Assembly (NCBI RefSeq): GCF_001652725.1
Contig: NZ_LWHJ01000022.1
Location: 310,001-374,000 of the forward strand
DNA length: 64,000 nucleotides
Direction of reading: 5' to 3'
From: Pedobacter psychrophilus
GTDB lineage: Bacteria; Bacteroidota; Bacteroidia; Sphingobacteriales; Sphingobacteriaceae
This document shows, in pieces, positions 25,258 to 34,059 of the stretch. How positions within the stretch are numbered: position 1 is the first letter of the stretch; the number at the start of each line of letters is the position of its first letter. A model generated the notes under the pieces. It was not told where the DNA came from. It made no database searches and saw only the letters and a program-made list of their open reading frames with translations. Made by a program: the position numbers and the translations under genes.

Positions 25258-26344
25258 CTACTCCCCTCCAAACTCCATTAAATAAGCCTTTAAAAACTCA
25301 TCAATTTCACCATCTAAAACAGCTTGTGCGTTAGAAGTTTCATGGTTTGTCCTCACATCTTTAACCATTTTATAAGGATGCAAAACGTAATTTCTAATTT
25401 GGCTTCCCCACTCAATTTTCATTTTACTACCTTCAATGGCATTGGTAATTTCCATTTTTTTGCGCAATTCAATTTCATAAAGTTGAGATTTCAGTAAGCG
25501 TAACGCATTTTCTTTATTTTGTAATTGAGAACGGGATTCTTGGTTTTTTATGATAATTCCGGATGGTTTATGGTATAACCGTACCGCCGTTTCTACCTTA
25601 TTTACATTTTGTCCACCTGCACCGCCAGATCTAAAAGTTTCAAATTCCACATCTGCAGGGTTAATGTCAATCTCTATTGTGTCATCCACCAAAGGGTAAA
25701 CATAAACCGAAGCAAAAGAAGTATGGCGTTTAGCATTGGCATCAAAAGGCGAGATTCGTACCAAACGATGCACCCCATTTTCTCCCTTTAAATATCCGTA
25801 CGAGAAATCACCGTCAAATTGTAGGGTAACTGTTTTTATACCCGCTACATCACCTACTTGGTAATCTTGTTCGGTGACTTTGTAGCCGTTTTTTTGGCCC
25901 CACATGGTATACATCCGCATCAACATGGCTGCCCAATCGCAACTTTCTGTACCGCCCGCACCAGAAGTTATTTGTAAAACCGCACTCAATTGATCTTCTT
26001 CTGCAGAAAGCATATTTTTGAATTCCAAATCATCCAAAGCTGCTAATGTTTGCTCATATTGAGCCTTCATTTCCTCTTCAGTTGCTTCTCCGCCCTGTAA
26101 AAATTCTAGCATTACAGCACTATCCTCAACTGCGGCATCAGCTTTTTCATAAGCATCTGTCCAGCTTTTTTTTAATTTGATAGCATGTAAAAGTTTTTCT
26201 GCCGCTTTAGGATCATCCCAAAAACTGGGTTGTAGCGTTTTTTCTTGTTCTTCTTTTAATGATAATAATTTCGCATCTACGTCAAAGATGCCTCCTCAGA
26301 GACGTTACCCTGTCTCTCAAATCCTGAAGTTGTTCTTTTGTCAT
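25258..26344 (-). CDS. prfB: Peptide chain release factor 2, expressed by programmed +1 frameshift
   Basis: The gene is split by an in-frame TGA. Frame one runs from the ATG at 26344 to the CTT codon at 26287-26285 (20 codons). Skipping T26284 continues the second frame from 26283 to the stop at 25258, giving about 361 residues. RF2 identity is clear: SPF anticodon-like tripeptide at about 198-200 and peptidyl-hydrolase motif GGQ at about 243-245. The shift site is CTT TGA C preceded by a perfect AGGAGG three bases upstream, the same architecture as E. coli prfB. RF2 recognises UGA, so low RF2 raises frameshifting and autoregulates. A naive annotation would start at an internal Met and lose 77 residues. 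Confidence 0.95.
26281..26296 (-). promoter_or_regulatory. Programmed +1 frameshift site of prfB
   Basis: On the minus strand the order is AGGAGG - CAT - CTT TGA C. The internal Shine-Dalgarno is a perfect anti-SD match, spaced three bases from the slippery CTT codon, with UGA in the A site followed by C, the weakest termination context. Confidence 0.95.
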
Positions 26345-26451
26345 GCGGCAAAGATATTAAATGTAGGTAATTTAAAAGTAGAAGATTATAAATTTAATGA
26401 CTGCGTTTATTTTAGGATAGATTTATCATAATATATGATTAATAATTATTT

Positions 26452-26556
26452 GGGCGTTTTATCCGCCAGCTGGCGGATTACGCTATATCTTTTTTCTTGA
26501 AAAAGAAAAAAACCTGCCCAACTACTGGCGGGGATGCCGCTTCAATCGTTAACGCA
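26452..26556 (+). repeat. Interspersed intergenic hairpin repeat, copy 3
   Basis: A 105-bp copy that starts GGGCGTTTTATCCG and ends ATCGTTAACGCA, with the 16-bp palindrome TCCGCCAGCTGGCGGA intact (26462-26477). The inner section differs: TTTTTTCTTGAAAAAGAAAAAA is itself a hairpin, followed by CTGGCGGGGATGCCGC. It lies upstream of prfB and downstream of the polysaccharide cluster. Confidence 0.85.
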
Positions 26557-26615
26557 ATACTAATCTTAAAGCTTTGATTTACTTTTAAAGTTTTTGGAAA
26601 TAGTTATAATGGCAG

Positions 26616-26629
26616 TTAGTTTAAACTAA
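26616..26629. repeat. Perfect 14-bp palindrome, copy 2
   Basis: TTAGTTTAAACTAA, identical to 3041-3054. Here it overlaps the stop codon of the methyltransferase gene and lies 60 bp from repeat copy 3. Confidence 0.5.
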
Positions 26630-27211
26630 AATACCCAATCCATTATTATATTGGTAATTGTGGAAAGTCTTTCCAGTTTTTGTCGCAATATCCTGTACAG
26701 CGTGTTTAACTCCTTTAAAACTTTTTGTATCATGGAAAATCGCCATTTTGCTGTGTTCCGCGGCCCACAATCCACATTCAAATGTTTCTTTATAATTATG
26801 AATTATATCAACATGAATTAAATCAAATTTTTCATTATTATTCTTTATATAATCTTTATAATCTGCTTTAATCAATTTTATATTTGGCCATGGCTTAACT
26901 TTATCAATCATATCTTTATAATCATCATCATGTAAACCAGCATGAGAGTCTCCAGTAAAAATATCTACTCCCACAACATCTTTAAAATAATTGGCAAAAA
27001 CTGTAGTAGAAAAGCCAAACTCAACTCCAAATTCTAAACATTTATTTGTTGGGATGTTAAATTTTTGAATCAATTCTGGAATTAAGGCGTCAAGTCCTCT
27101 CCAAGCCGAATCATATAGTAAATATTTATCATTTGGAAGATATGCAAAATCCTTAGGTATAAAAGGAATAGCACTCTCTCTCTTTCTTAATAAAGTTGGT
27201 AACCACATCAT
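26621..27211 (-). CDS. Class I SAM-dependent methyltransferase of a surface-polysaccharide cluster
   Basis: A 196-residue methyltransferase: CLEFGVEFGFSTTVFANYF is motif I, VVGVDIFTGD the acidic strand, and FDLIHVDIIHNYKETFECG the DxxH-type motif of Methyltransf_24. FHDTKSFKGVKHAV supplies another conserved Asp. The start is one of two adjacent ATGs (27211 or 27208). It is the last gene of a minus-strand series with glycosyltransferases, an ABC exporter and a ligase, five bases after the GT2 gene, so it may methylate a sugar of the surface glycan. The acceptor cannot be deduced. Confidence 0.78.
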   Translation of the reverse strand: MMWLPTLLRKRESAIPFIPKDFAYLPNDKYLLYDSAWRGLDALIPELIQKFNIPTNKCLEFGVEFGFSTTVFANYFKDVVGVDIFTGDSHAGLHDDDYKDMIDKVKPWPNIKLIKADYKDYIKNNNEKFDLIHVDIIHNYKETFECGLWAAEHSKMAIFHDTKSFKGVKHAVQDIATKTGKTFHNYQYNNGLGILV

Positions 27212-27216
27212 AAATA

Positions 27217-28152
27217 TTAATCTTTTATTTTTAAGCCGAATAAATAAGGTATAGCATATAAAAGTCTTAAGCTTCCTTTTTTTCGTTTAAAGCTAAAAAT
27301 TTTTTGATTGTATTTAATGATAAAATAAAATAACTTAAATGAAAAATATTGTTTCTTTCTTTTTTCTAGTAAGGATTTAAATTTTTCAAACTCAAATAGA
27401 TGATTATTGTATTCAATTTCACTAAGCTTCTTTGTTCTATTTATTAAATTCTGATTCTTTAAAATTGAATTTGATTTTGTTTTTTCTTTTACTTTCAGTT
27501 TTAACAAATCTGTTTCAGATTTATGATGTTGTCTATAATTAACCAATATAGATGGTTCATAAACAATTTTTCCTTTACAAGCAGCTACATAACTAATCCA
27601 ACAATCATGATGAACAATTTCAGGAAGGGGTAAAATGAAACTTTTTAAAGACTTTTTAAATGCTAAAGCGTGACCTGAAATTCCATTAAATAACAAGAAA
27701 GACAATGGAGTAACTTGCTCTGATAAAGTAAATCTATCACTTGCTTTTCTATTTAAAGATTCACCGTTTTGATTAATAAATAGTGAATCGTGAAAAACAA
27801 GTTCTACATCATTTTTATATGTTTGAGAAACTTTAGAAAGCTTATTTTCATCCCAAACATCATCTTGATCACTTAAAAAGATAATTTCGCCTTTACAGTG
27901 TGATATTGCTTTTTCAAAGTTTCTGATGTAACCTTGATTAGTATTGTTTTTTAACAATATTATTCTTTTGTCTTTCTGAGCAAAATTTTCAAGAATTGCT
28001 AAAGTCTTATCAGTCGAACAATCGTCAGAAATTATGAGTTCAAAGTTTTTATAGGTCTGTTTTAATATAGAATGGACTTGTTCAGAAATAAACTCGTCCC
28101 CATTATAGCTACATAATGCTATCGATAATAGAGGTTCATATATTTCTATCAT
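27217..28152 (-). CDS. Family 2 glycosyltransferase (rhamnosyltransferase-like)
   Basis: A 311-residue GT-A enzyme with LSIALCSYNGDEFISEQVHSI at the N-terminus, the nucleotide-binding SDDCSTDKT, and the DxD region FLSDQDDVWDENKL near residue 95. HHDCWISY resembles the acceptor-side motif of rhamnosyl- or similar transferases. No transmembrane segment; it should act on the cytoplasmic face, adding a sugar to a lipid-linked or lipid A-core glycan. It is two bases upstream of the MsbA-like gene in the same operon. The C-terminal ~60 residues are strongly basic (KRKKGS), fitting membrane association. Sugar specificity unknown. Confidence 0.86.
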   Translation of the reverse strand: MIEIYEPLLSIALCSYNGDEFISEQVHSILKQTYKNFELIISDDCSTDKTLAILENFAQKDKRIILLKNNTNQGYIRNFEKAISHCKGEIIFLSDQDDVWDENKLSKVSQTYKNDVELVFHDSLFINQNGESLNRKASDRFTLSEQVTPLSFLLFNGISGHALAFKKSLKSFILPLPEIVHHDCWISYVAACKGKIVYEPSILVNYRQHHKSETDLLKLKVKEKTKSNSILKNQNLINRTKKLSEIEYNNHLFEFEKFKSLLEKRKKQYFSFKLFYFIIKYNQKIFSFKRKKGSLRLLYAIPYLFGLKIKD

Positions 28153-28154
28153 TT

Positions 28155-29996
28155 TTAATCCTTTTCAAAACTTTGCATGGCAATCAGTTTTTGGTACAAA
28201 CCGCCTTTATTCATTAAACTTTCATGGTTGCCTTGTTCTACAATTTCTCCATTTTCTAATACAATAATCACATCAGCGTTTTGAATAGTTGTTAATCTAT
28301 GTGCAATGACCAAAGTTGTTCTATTTTCCATTAAATGGTCTAAAGCTTCTTGAACTAACTTCTCTGATTCTGTGTCTAAGGCAGAAGTGGCCTCATCTAA
28401 CAACATAATTGGAGGATTACCTAAAACAGCTCTAGCAATACAAATACGTTGTTTTTGTCCGCCCGAAAGTTTAATTCCTCTGTCGCCGATATTAGTTACA
28501 TATCCTTCATCGGTTTTTAAAATGAATTCATGTGCATTTGCAATTTTTGCCGCATTTTCAACATCGGCTTTGCCAAAACCTTCCCGACCAAAAACGATAT
28601 TATTATAAATGGTATCATTAAAAAGAATAGATTCCTGATTAACTATCCCCATTAAATCCCTTAAATTATGCTGAGAAAGGTTTTTAATATTTATGCCATC
28701 AATAAGAATTTCGCCTGCAGATGGATCGGAAAAACGAGGAATCAAATCTAATAAAGTAGATTTTCCTCCACCTGATGGACCTACCAAAGCAATGGTTTTA
28801 CCTTTTTTAATATCTAAGTTTATATTATTCAAGATTTTTTTATCGCCATAAAAAAAGTCAACATCTTTAAATTTCACTTCCGATTTAAAATCATTTATAA
28901 ACTCTGGTTTTGCAATATCATTAACTAAAGGTTTGGTGTCAATTAAATTTAATACTCTTTCGCCAGCGGCTAAACCTTGATTAATGTTGCTGAAAGAATC
29001 TGAAATGGCTTTCGCCGGTCGCATTAATTGTGAAAACGCACCTATGTAAGTGATAAAGCCAGCTGCTGTTATACTGGCGTCTTTATCCAATACCAAAGAA
29101 CCTCCATAAATTAAAATCCCCGCAAGGGTTAAAACACCTAAAAATTCAGAAGTGGGAGAAGCTAATTGTTGTCGCCTAGCTATAGAGCGATTGATATTAG
29201 AATATTTTGTATTTTCTTGATTAAATTTATTTTGGATATATGGTAAAGCATTAAAAGCCTTAACTATCCTCATTCCACTTATCGCTTCATCAACCTGACT
29301 TACCATTACACCGAAAGAGTTTTGGGCTTCTGAAGCTTGAGCTTTTAATTTTTTAACAATTCTGGCAATTACAAATCCAGAAACAGGTAGAAGCAGTAAA
29401 GTAAATAATGTCAATTTTGCCGAGATCGAGAACAACAAAATCATGTAGCCAATAATTAAAAAAGGCTCTCTAAAAATAACTTGAAGCGTATTTGTAATGC
29501 AAAATTGAACTACTTGTACATCTGAGGTGATTTTTGCAATAATATCTCCTTTTCTTTCGCTATTAAAAAAATGAAGATGTAAAATGGTTACAGAATCAAA
29601 AACTCTTTTCCTCAAATTTTGTAGCGTGAAAATTCTTAAATCTTCCATAATCCTTTGAGATAGATATCTAAAAACATTACTAAAGAAAACGCAAACCACT
29701 AAAGTTATAGCTACAAAAATTAAGGCTCCTTTTTCTCCATTTTGTTGTGTAAATGCATTTAAATAATAATGAAAAACATCAGAAAAATATTGAAAAGTGC
29801 CATCAAAACGTGGTAGTTGAGTGATTTGAGTTGTAAGATTTTTATCAGCAGGTTGGAAAAGCACATTTAAAACCGGCATTAATAGAGAGAAAACTAAGGT
29901 ATTAAAAATGGCATACAAAAGCGTAAATATGAAATAAGGAAAAGCAAATCTTCCAATTGGTTTTGCAAATGATAAAAGTCTGAAGTAGGTTTTCAT
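28155..29996 (-). CDS. MsbA-like ABC exporter (fused membrane and ATPase domains)
   Basis: A 613-residue half-transporter. Residues 1-340 form six transmembrane helices; the ATPase follows, with Walker A GPSGGGKSTLL, signature LSGGQKQRICIARAV, Walker B IMLLDEATSALD and H-loop IAHRLTT. The pattern is that of lipid A/glycolipid flippases (MsbA) or exopolysaccharide exporters. In this cluster it lies between a GT2 gene and an O-antigen ligase-like gene, which favours export of a lipid-linked glycan or lipid A-core. It functions as a homodimer in the inner membrane. Other cargo (drugs, peptides) is possible on sequence alone. Confidence 0.85.
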   Translation of the reverse strand: MKTYFRLLSFAKPIGRFAFPYFIFTLLYAIFNTLVFSLLMPVLNVLFQPADKNLTTQITQLPRFDGTFQYFSDVFHYYLNAFTQQNGEKGALIFVAITLVVCVFFSNVFRYLSQRIMEDLRIFTLQNLRKRVFDSVTILHLHFFNSERKGDIIAKITSDVQVVQFCITNTLQVIFREPFLIIGYMILLFSISAKLTLFTLLLLPVSGFVIARIVKKLKAQASEAQNSFGVMVSQVDEAISGMRIVKAFNALPYIQNKFNQENTKYSNINRSIARRQQLASPTSEFLGVLTLAGILIYGGSLVLDKDASITAAGFITYIGAFSQLMRPAKAISDSFSNINQGLAAGERVLNLIDTKPLVNDIAKPEFINDFKSEVKFKDVDFFYGDKKILNNINLDIKKGKTIALVGPSGGGKSTLLDLIPRFSDPSAGEILIDGINIKNLSQHNLRDLMGIVNQESILFNDTIYNNIVFGREGFGKADVENAAKIANAHEFILKTDEGYVTNIGDRGIKLSGGQKQRICIARAVLGNPPIMLLDEATSALDTESEKLVQEALDHLMENRTTLVIAHRLTTIQNADVIIVLENGEIVEQGNHESLMNKGGLYQKLIAMQSFEKD

Positions 29997-30024
29997 TTAT
30001 TTTAAAATGCCAAATGTACCGATT

Positions 30025-31236
30025 TTATAAAACATCAACACTTTCCCTTTGATGAAGCAAGTAATAAAAGAGTAAAAAACTGGTAAAGCCAATTTGTAAT
30101 TGAAAAAAATCGTCAATTAAAAAAACTGTGCTAGTTGTAATTAATAAATAAGTTAAAAATTGATCGTCTTTTATGGATTGAAATAAATTTTTAAACCATA
30201 AAAACGCCCATATTGAAAATGAAAAAATCCCAAAGGAAGTAAGATAAAATAGATATTGATTGTGTACAAAAACCCGATTTTCTGGCATTAGCAAATAAGC
30301 TTCAATCTCGTATTGTTTTTTCATTTCATCGCCTAAATCTGCTGGGGCAACTCCTAACCAGAAATTTTTTTTGATGATCTTCAAATTGTTTAAGGTTGCC
30401 GCATAACGTTGTGCAATAGAGTGATCGTTATAATTTTCATGATTAATGATACGCGAGATGTCTGATTTAGTAGATTCTATTTTTAGGTTTAAAGGTTTTA
30501 TAAATAAACAGCACAAACTGAAAACTAGAATAAATAATACTCCAAACCCTAAAACCTGCGACTTATTTTTTACTGTAATTAATAGTTTAATAATATGATA
30601 GCAAACAAGTATGTAAAAACAGAAAACACCAGTTCTGTAAGCTAAGATATGTATTGTGGCAATTAGAAAAACGAATAAGGCTATCCAAAGTGGTTTGAGT
30701 TCTTCTTTGGTTTGTGTTAAAACGTATGAACATATTATTGCAACAACGATCAAATAAGCAAATTGATAATGAACAACTCCAGTAATTGCAGGTATTGCTT
30801 TTGCATTAATTATCAATTGTTTGTTAAACTCATAATTATTAAAAAAAGTGATTAACGTCCCTAAGCAAACTAAACTTGTTACGATTACAAATGCTTTTAA
30901 TATAAAATCTATATGCTTTTTTGAGGTTTGGTGTTGAGAAAAGAAAAAAGGGATGATAATAAAGGATAGCTGTAAAAAAAGTAATTGTTTTAAAACAGAG
31001 AAGTTTTGGGTGAAAAAAAAACTTATTAGGAAAAGTAAATAAGTAAATAAATAAATTAAATACTGTGGTTTTATTAAATTTTTGAGTTTGTCTTTTTGAA
31101 AATCGACTAAAGCTATAAAAGCCAAAAGGCCGGTACCAATACTAATCATTGCTCTCGAAAAATATAACCCAATGACAATAATCAGCAAGATTACCGAGAT
31201 TATTATAGACTTATTTTTCTTGAATGAATCTTTCAA
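30025..31236 (-). CDS. O-antigen ligase / Wzy-like polysaccharide ligase
   Basis: A 403-residue integral membrane protein with about 11 predicted transmembrane segments and one large periplasmic loop (residues about 250-320) containing the family motif region (IINHENYNDHSIAQRYAATLNN...IKKNFWLGVAPAD). The LGVGPxD-like block LGVAPADLGDE and HNQYLFYLTSFGI match the Wzy_C / WaaL superfamily, in which a conserved His and Arg act in the loop. It would join a lipid-linked polymer to lipid A-core or polymerise repeat units in the periplasm. Its start overlaps the preceding GT2 stop by four bases. Ligase versus polymerase cannot be decided from sequence. Confidence 0.8.
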   Translation of the reverse strand: MKDSFKKNKSIIISVILLIIVIGLYFSRAMISIGTGLLAFIALVDFQKDKLKNLIKPQYLIYLFTYLLFLISFFFTQNFSVLKQLLFLQLSFIIIPFFFSQHQTSKKHIDFILKAFVIVTSLVCLGTLITFFNNYEFNKQLIINAKAIPAITGVVHYQFAYLIVVAIICSYVLTQTKEELKPLWIALFVFLIATIHILAYRTGVFCFYILVCYHIIKLLITVKNKSQVLGFGVLFILVFSLCCLFIKPLNLKIESTKSDISRIINHENYNDHSIAQRYAATLNNLKIIKKNFWLGVAPADLGDEMKKQYEIEAYLLMPENRVFVHNQYLFYLTSFGIFSFSIWAFLWFKNLFQSIKDDQFLTYLLITTSTVFLIDDFFQLQIGFTSFLLFYYLLHQRESVDVL

Positions 31237-32219
31237 TTGATGGTCTCAATTTTTTGCCCTTTAATCATTTCTCTAATTTCTAAAAATACATCTGAAACAG
31301 TTTTATTTGAGTGGTGAATTGCCATTAGCTCTCTAAAATCAGATTTGTATTTATCCAACTCTATCTTTTTTTTAATTAAACTTTTATAGGCTTTTATTTT
31401 ATAACGATTAAAACAAAATACAGAAGGGATTAGATCTGTTATAATGATTTGAATAAGCCAAAGAAATAAATCAAATCCATCATAATGTAAATAATGAGCA
31501 AAATACTTATTCCTAAAATAGATGTTTTTTATCCAATATTTTTTTTCATAGTTTTTTGTACTCCCAGAAATTTCATGTTTACAAACTGATTCGTGGTGAT
31601 AATAGCATTTCCAGCCTAATCGCCACGCCCTTAATGATAATTCAAAATCTTCTCCATAAAAAGGACTAAACAGTTCGTTAAATCCTTTTAATTCTTTTAA
31701 TTTTTTTGAATCAATTAAAGCAATTGCACCGCTTAAATATAGAGTAGGAGTTAAAAAGTCTTTATCATCTATATAAAAGAAATGACTAGGTTTTATTTTT
31801 TTTCCAGATATTATTGGTAACCTCGCTGAATCTTGAATTATATCGTCATTCATTCCAATAATCCTACCCATTACGCCAAAAGTATCCTCTTTTTCAAAGC
31901 ATTTAAATATGGTCTGGAAATAGTTTGGAGTTAATAAAACATCGGTATTTAGCAAAAAAATGATTTCAAATTTTGATGCATGTATACCAATATTACAAGT
32001 TTTAGAAAAACCACCGTTTTCCTTTTTTTCTATAATTGTTATTTTGTCATTATAATTTTTTTTTAAAAAAGACACGGAATTATCTGTAGAAGCATCATCA
32101 ACAATGATAATTTCATACTTACATTTTAAACTTTTAAAAATTTCTAAATTTTTCTCAAAGTATTTCTCAAATAGATGCTTTCCATTATAATTAGGTAAGA
32201 TGATTGAAAGTCCATCCAT
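31233..32219 (-). CDS. Family 2 glycosyltransferase
   Basis: A 328-residue GT-A enzyme with LSIILPNYNGKHLFEKYF, IIIVDDASTDNSVSFLK and NTDVLL as nucleotide-sugar and metal motifs, and FYGEDFELSLRAWRLGWKCYYH, the ED-type catalytic/acceptor motif common in rhamnosyltransferase-like GT2 proteins. A hydrophobic stretch near residue 250 (LFLWLIQIIITDLIPSVF) suggests membrane attachment. It overlaps the ligase gene by four bases downstream and the next GT gene by one base upstream (TAATG), indicating translational coupling. Donor sugar unknown. Confidence 0.86.
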   Translation of the reverse strand: MDGLSIILPNYNGKHLFEKYFEKNLEIFKSLKCKYEIIIVDDASTDNSVSFLKKNYNDKITIIEKKENGGFSKTCNIGIHASKFEIIFLLNTDVLLTPNYFQTIFKCFEKEDTFGVMGRIIGMNDDIIQDSARLPIISGKKIKPSHFFYIDDKDFLTPTLYLSGAIALIDSKKLKELKGFNELFSPFYGEDFELSLRAWRLGWKCYYHHESVCKHEISGSTKNYEKKYWIKNIYFRNKYFAHYLHYDGFDLFLWLIQIIITDLIPSVFCFNRYKIKAYKSLIKKKIELDKYKSDFRELMAIHHSNKTVSDVFLEIREMIKGQKIETIN

Positions 32220-33097
32220 TAATTGATTTTTTTATAATTTTTATATTCAAACAATCTGTAACCTGTTAGTTCCTCAATCCATTTCAAAAATTTTCTTCTT
32301 AAAGGCATTTGCTTTTTTAATAAAGATGGGTCTTTATCAAACTTCCAATTTGTTTTTTCTATTCTAGATAACATAACTGCAGGATGTGTGCCTTCAAAGC
32401 GTTTCAATTCATCTGCATTGCCAAAATCAAAATCTGTTGAGACAGGATGATTTTCATTAATCCATTCATCATCATGATAATATTTATTGAAGTTACGAAC
32501 CTTATTTTTTAAACCAATTGGAGGTTTTACCCAACCATAATGATAAATATAAGCGTCAATTTCTTTCACTTTTATTTTCCTATCATTTAATCTAAAACCT
32601 TGTGCATCACGATAGGAATGAATGTCTTTTAAATTTTTTATGACTCTAATTTCTTTTCTATACCAACGCCTGGAAGAGGCAAAGAAATCATAAGAAGCAT
32701 AAAAATGGATGTATTTTAAAAGCAAACCCTCTACTTTTTCATCGTTTAGGTTTTGTTCCATCTCCTTTCTTAAAGTAGCATGATATTTCTCATGGATAAC
32801 CTCATCGCCTTGAATGTAAATGGCCCAATCGCTATTATCGGCTATAGCCATAAAAGCTTTATCAGTTTCTAACGCAAAAACTTTTCCTCCTTCACGTAAA
32901 TCATCTTCCCAAACCGTATCAATAATTTTAATTTTATAAGATTTTATGCCTCTAATTAAATCTAAAGTATCATCGTTAGAATTTCCATGAGCAACTATGA
33001 ATTCATCGCATAGTGGCAATACAGAAGAAATAGCCTCTACAATAGGATAATCATTTTGAGATGCGTTTCTAATAAAAGTAAAACCGCTAACTTTCAT
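32219..33097 (-). CDS. Glycosyltransferase, GT2-like (first gene of the polysaccharide cluster)
   Basis: A 292-residue protein with VSGFTFIRNASQNDYPIVEAISS, FIVAHGNSNDDTLDLI and AIYIQGDEVIHEKY, in which DE replaces the usual DxD. This pattern belongs to the GT2 subgroup with a shortened acceptor domain (similar to WaaE/KdtX-like transferases). FKGTHP-like and tail sequences are polar, with no membrane segment. It is first in a tight minus-strand operon of at least six genes (33097 down to 26621). A short AT-rich gap separates it from the divergent meaB gene; the promoter must lie in 33098-33165. Confidence 0.78.
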   Translation of the reverse strand: MKVSGFTFIRNASQNDYPIVEAISSVLPLCDEFIVAHGNSNDDTLDLIRGIKSYKIKIIDTVWEDDLREGGKVFALETDKAFMAIADNSDWAIYIQGDEVIHEKYHATLRKEMEQNLNDEKVEGLLLKYIHFYASYDFFASSRRWYRKEIRVIKNLKDIHSYRDAQGFRLNDRKIKVKEIDAYIYHYGWVKPPIGLKNKVRNFNKYYHDDEWINENHPVSTDFDFGNADELKRFEGTHPAVMLSRIEKTNWKFDKDPSLLKKQMPLRRKFLKWIEELTGYRLFEYKNYKKIN

Positions 33098-33165
33098 TTA
33101 AGGGGATAAAAGAATTAAATTTGAAAAGATAATAAATACGTTTATTTGTAACAAAGATACTGTTA

Positions 33166-34059
33166 ATGTTGAAAATGAATAATCAATTGCTTACAAAGCT
33201 TAAAAATGGAGATGTAAAATCTTTAGCTAGGCTTTTAACAATTGTAGAAAATAATTTGGCTTTCGCCGATGAGTATCTAAAATCTTTAAAAATCAAAAAC
33301 ACTCCAGTAATTGGAATTACAGGGCCGCCAGGAGCAGGTAAAAGCACATTAGTGAATGCTTTATTAATTGAGTTAGCTCAAAAATATAAAATTGCCATTC
33401 TAGCTATTGATCCTACTTCTCCTTTTAATTTAGGATCATTACTGGGAGACAGGATTAGGATGGTTTCTCAATTTAATAATCCTAATGTCTATATCCGTTC
33501 AATTGCTACTCGAGGTTCTTTAGGCGGCTTATCTGTAAAAACAATTGAGATGGTAGATGTCTTAAAAGCTGCTGATTTTGACTATATTTTTATAGAAACT
33601 GTTGGTGTGGGGCAATCGGAAGTGGAAGTGGCTGGATTAGCAGATATTAGTATAGTAGTTTTAGTGCCAGAAGCTGGAGATGATATTCAAAGTATCAAAT
33701 CTGGTTTGATGGAGATTGCAGATATTTTTGTTGTTAATAAATCTGATAGAGAAGGGGCGCAAACTTTTGCCAATCATTTAAAAAAAATGGTGCATCAACA
33801 AACGTATAACATTCCTGTAATTTGTACTGTTGCACATCAAAATAAAGGTTTAGAAGATTTAGTTAAAGAAATTAAACAATTTAAAATCAAAAAAAATAAT
33901 AGAAAACCTTATTTATTAATGGAGAAAGCCTGGCGGTTAATTCAAAATGAAAAGATGAAAAGTATTAAAAAAGAAAAGCTTCAGCAAGAAATTGCTGAAG
34001 CTTCGTTGGAGTTAAATTTTAATTTCTATCAGTTTATAGAAAAATTTAAGAATTCATAA
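33166..34059 (+). CDS. meaB: Methylmalonyl-CoA mutase-associated GTPase MeaB
   Basis: A 297-residue SIMIBI-class GTPase. Walker A is GPPGAGKS at 53-60, and the family blocks AILAIDPTSPFNLGSLLGDRIRM, TRGSLGGLS and ETVGVGQSEVEVAGLAD (G3/G4 region) are all present; NKSD is the G4 motif. MeaB protects and reloads the adenosylcobalamin cofactor of methylmalonyl-CoA mutase. A second ATG lies at 33175 and could be the true start; the coding frame is certain. The mutase genes are not in this window. Its 3' end overlaps the convergent aminopeptidase gene by 14 bases. Confidence 0.93.
   Translation: MLKMNNQLLTKLKNGDVKSLARLLTIVENNLAFADEYLKSLKIKNTPVIGITGPPGAGKSTLVNALLIELAQKYKIAILAIDPTSPFNLGSLLGDRIRMVSQFNNPNVYIRSIATRGSLGGLSVKTIEMVDVLKAADFDYIFIETVGVGQSEVEVAGLADISIVVLVPEAGDDIQSIKSGLMEIADIFVVNKSDREGAQTFANHLKKMVHQQTYNIPVICTVAHQNKGLEDLVKEIKQFKIKKNNRKPYLLMEKAWRLIQNEKMKSIKKEKLQQEIAEASLELNFNFYQFIEKFKNS

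Noticed and set aside
26112-26112. Internal ATG as the start of prfB (284 residues)
   Set aside because: It would remove domain 1 of RF2; the frameshift structure upstream shows that the true start is 26344.
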